This document shows, one piece after another, positions 61,201-64,000 of a DNA stretch of 64,000 nt. Where the stretch lies: positions 1,302,001-1,366,000 of the forward strand of contig JACGCN010000005.1 in the NCBI GenBank assembly GCA_014905825.1. The letters run 5' to 3'. This DNA is from Lyophyllum atratum. Lineage: Eukaryota > Basidiomycota > Agaricomycetes > Agaricales > Lyophyllaceae. How positions within the stretch are numbered: position 1 is the first letter of the stretch; every line of letters begins with the position of its first letter. The position numbers were made by a program, and so were the translations under genes. Below the pieces are notes generated by a model. That model was not told the origin of the DNA, did no database searches, and was given only the letters and a program-made list of their open reading frames with translations.

Positions 61201-63899
61201 GCAAGGGATGGGAACATCATACCAAATTGGTAGTGGCTGTGCGTGTTATGTGTTATGTGGGACATAACCATCGACGGGCATAACACATGAGCCGGATGAG
61301 GCTCACATGTTATGTCCGTCGATGATTCAAGTTTTTCAAGTTCGAATTTCGCGGTATTATGGGGTGTTATGTGCTCTGGTACCTGTAAGGTTATGTAGCC
61401 TAGCTAGTTTGAGCGCACGTGTAAGCTGCTGCTTCTCCCATGCTCTGAGTTCGAGTCCCTCGAAATGCTTTTGTTTTGCACTAATCCTGTGGGCAGACCA
61501 TGGATTGGTTTTAGTTGAAGGGTTCAGTTTAGACATGAGAGCAGCTGACTGTCGTGTTACGGTTTTATCTGATGTGCGCCGGGAGAGCGAGCACCGAGCG
61601 AGACGTCGAGCACGATGATTACGAGGGCACATGATAACTTAGCATGGTCACCTCGTAAATTAGCGAGCTACAACTACAGAAGAAGCAAGACTACATATCG
61701 CCCAGGGCTACAAGTATGGAGGGAAATAGGTAGACTAGACGGCGACACTAGAAACACACAACGCAAAGGGAATTCAAACCGCGGGGGAAGTACGTGGTGA
61801 GATCCCCCACAAAATCCAAAACGAACGAAGAAGACATCTCAAGTCCCCGGTCCATCCCTCCGTCACACGGACATATGGCATCTCTCCTCCCTCTCCTGTT
61901 CTCCTACTCGCGTACCCGGCCGGTCCAAACCATATCCATGCCCAACGTCTTGATGGTCCCGGAGAGCGCCTTGCGGGGATGCCACTCGGGACATGGTGAG
62001 CGCATCATGGCAGCGGCGGGTGAGCTGGAGGCTGGTATCGAGTCCAATGTTGGCTGTCCGTTGGGAGGTATGCATCGCGGTATGTAAGGTGGGCCCGAAA
62101 GTCGCGAAAAGCGCCCGTCGGCCGCAGCCAAGGAGGTACATGGGAGGAGCTCGGGAGGAGAATACAACGCACCGTGATGGTAATGATTCCCCATCATATC
62201 TCGTCCCTCCATCGTCGTTATCTTAAGCAAAGAGCGGCGGGTGCATCGATGGTAAATCTGTTTTGATCAGTATTGCAAGCCTTTCCAACACGACATAACC
62301 GGCACCTGTTTTTAGATCATCAGCTTAGGACTATGTATGAACATAGATCAAGCATTACTACATACTGTATCTGTTTGTGACGACGTCGCAATGTCAATTG
62401 TGCTGGGAGCTGATGGGTGGGAGCTGTGGGAGTTTGAGAGTTGGCGGCATTTGGCACTTGTGTACGCATTTGGCATCCGGCTGCACGGTGCCCGGGTGCC
62501 CGAGCAAGGGATGGGAACATCATACCAAATTGGTAGTGGCTGTGCGTGTTATGTGTTATGTGGGACATAACCATCGACGGGCATAACACATGAGCCGGAT
62601 GAGGCTCACATGTTATGTCCGTCGATGATTCAAGTTTTTCAAGTTCGAATTTCGCGGTATTATGGGGTGTTATGTGCTCTGGTACCTGTAAGGTTATGTA
62701 GCCTAGCTAGTTTGAGCGCACGTGTAAGCTGCTGCTTCTCCCATGCTCTGAGTTCGAGTCCCTCGAAATGCTTTTGTTTTGCACTAATCCTGTGGGCAGA
62801 CCATGGATTGGTTTTAGTTGAAGGGTTCAGTTTAGACATGAGAGCAGCTGACTGTCGTGTTACGGTTTTATCTGATGTGCGCCGGGAGAGCGAGCACCGA
62901 GCGAGACGTCGAGCACGATGATTACGAGGGCACATGATAACTTAGCATGGTCACCTCGTAAATTAGCGAGCTACAACTACAGAAGAAGCAAGACTACATA
63001 TCGCCCAGGGCTACAAGTATGGAGGGAAATAGGTAGACTAGACGGCGACACTAGAAACACACAACGCAAAGGGAATTCAAACCGCGGGGGAAGTACGTGG
63101 TGAGATCCCCCACAAAATCCAAAACGAACGAAGAAGACATCTCAAGTCCCCGGTCCATCCCTCCGTCACACGGACATATGGCATCTCTCCTCCCTCTCCT
63201 GTTCTCCTACTCGCGTACCCGGCCGGTCCAAACCATATCCATGCCCAACGTCTTGATGGTCCCGGAGAGCGCCTTGCGGGGATGCCACTCGGGACATGGT
63301 GAGCGCATCATGGCAGCGGCGGGTGAGCTGGAGGCTGGTATCGAGTCCAATGTTGGCTGTCCGTTGGGAGGTATGCATCGCGGTATGTAAGGTGGGCCCG
63401 AAAGTCGCGAAAAGCGCCCGTCGGCCGCAGCCAAGGAGGTACATGGGAGGAGCTCGGGAGGAGAATACAACGCACCGTGATGGTAATGATTCCCCATCAT
63501 ATCTCGTCCCTCCATCGTCGTTATCTTAAGCAAAGAGCGGCGGGTGCATCGATGGTAAATCTGTTTTGATCAGTATTGCAAGCCTTTCCAACACGACATA
63601 ACCGGCACCTGTTTTTAGATCATCAGCTTAGGACTATGTATGAACATAGATCAAGCATTACTACATACTGTATCTGTTTGTGACGACGTCGCAATGTCAA
63701 TTGTGCTGGGAGCTGATGGGTGGGAGCTGTGGGAGTTTGAGAGTTGGCGGCATTTGGCACTTGTGTACGCATTTGGCATCCGGCTGCACGGTGCCCGGGT
63801 GCCCGAGCAAGGGATGGGAACATCATACCAAATTGGTAGTGGCTGTGCGTGTTATGTGTTATGTGGGACATAACCATCGACGGGCATAACACATGAGCC

Positions 63900-63907
63900 G
63901 GATGACC
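63900..63907 (+). repeat. Right target-site duplication of the tandem array
   Basis: GGATGACC immediately after the last TGAGCC terminus, identical to 50868-50875. Confidence 0.8.
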
Positions 63908-63963
63908 TAATGGAGTTCTAATCTGTCTCTCACAACGCCAACGGCTGTGTTCACCCAGGTACC

Positions 63964-64000
63964 ATGAATCTCGCAGGTTGGCTGAAGTCAGTTTTGTATC
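63964..64000 (+). CDS. Possible gene start running off the right edge
   Basis: An ATG 56 bp after the array opens a frame (MNLAGWLKSVLY) to the window end. Only 12 codons are visible, so this may be the neighbour once divergent from MES1, or chance. Confidence 0.2.
   Translation, partial: MNLAGWLKSVLY

Larger units (their letters stand above)
50876..63899. repeat. Ten-copy tandem array of a 1,303-bp unit
   Basis: Copies start at 50876, 52179, 53482, 54785, 56088, 57391, 58694, 59997, 61300 and 62603, exactly 1,303 bp apart, with no length change. All short reading frames in all six frames recur unchanged in every copy, so the copies look identical. The unit is a 1,297-bp element from GGCTCA to TGAGCC plus a 6-bp linker GGATGA, which is the flanking repeat GGATGACC without its final CC. 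The last copy lacks the linker and is followed by the full GGATGACC. Direct repeats of this size and identity mean recent amplification, gene conversion, or misassembly. None of the internal ORFs looks like a transposase. Confidence 0.97.

Noticed and set aside
50883..63890. Repeated sets of 61-108-codon ORFs across the array as a multigene family
   Set aside because: They are the same short frames recurring because the DNA is an exact tandem repeat; frames overlap in both strands and none has a recognisable domain.
50876..63899. CRISPR array or rDNA-type repeat
   Set aside because: The 1.3-kb unit has no spacers and no rRNA-like sequence; inverted termini and flanking duplication fit a DNA transposon.

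Overview
The window is nuclear DNA of a filamentous fungus, most likely a basidiomycete of the Agaricomycetes. Genes are packed on both strands, separated by 0.1-2 kb, and broken by many GT-AG introns of about 47-62 nt. Typical fungal products are present: a CFEM GPI-protein, a metacaspase with a Pro/Gln-rich prodomain, a uridine kinase-UPRT fusion, an Svf1 homologue and an Srs2-type helicase. Gene models below were spliced by eye, so exon ends are inferences from reading frame, splice consensus and family match. I could not assign a genus.

Layout 0-20 kb: a phospholipase B (cut by the left edge), a seven-membrane-span receptor-like protein, a pfkB-type sugar kinase, an Acl4-like TPR chaperone of ribosomal protein L4, an unrecognised conserved protein with an apparent frameshift, SVF1, an OMA1-like M48 peptidase, a small membrane protein, and two secreted proteins (CFEM; three-module repeat protein).

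Layout 20-51 kb: COX4 and a Ca2+/H+ exchanger paralogue (divergent), a GDSL/SGNH esterase, uridine kinase-UPRT, the tRNA 2-thiolation subunit NCS2/CTU2 divergent from a gamma-glutamylcyclotransferase-like gene, an unrecognised mitochondrial protein divergent from a Ppn2-like phosphatase, a type I metacaspase divergent from SRS2, an HSP20-like protein, an unrecognised basic protein, and cytosolic methionyl-tRNA synthetase with a C-terminal WHEP-like tail. These are mostly housekeeping genes with no shared pathway.

Layout 51-64 kb: an exact tandem array of ten copies of a 1,303-bp unit (50876-63899). Each unit is a 1,297-bp element with about 25-bp imperfect terminal inverted repeats plus a 6-bp linker GGATGA; the whole array is flanked by an 8-bp direct repeat GGATGACC. 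Each unit has subterminal GTTATGT/ACATAAC motifs and a tRNA-like stretch with near-consensus Pol III A and B boxes followed at once by TTTT. The array sits about 150 bp upstream of the methionyl-tRNA synthetase start and seems to split what was a promoter of roughly 217 bp. This is the most unusual part of the window. It is either a recently amplified non-autonomous DNA transposon array or, less interestingly, an assembly artefact.
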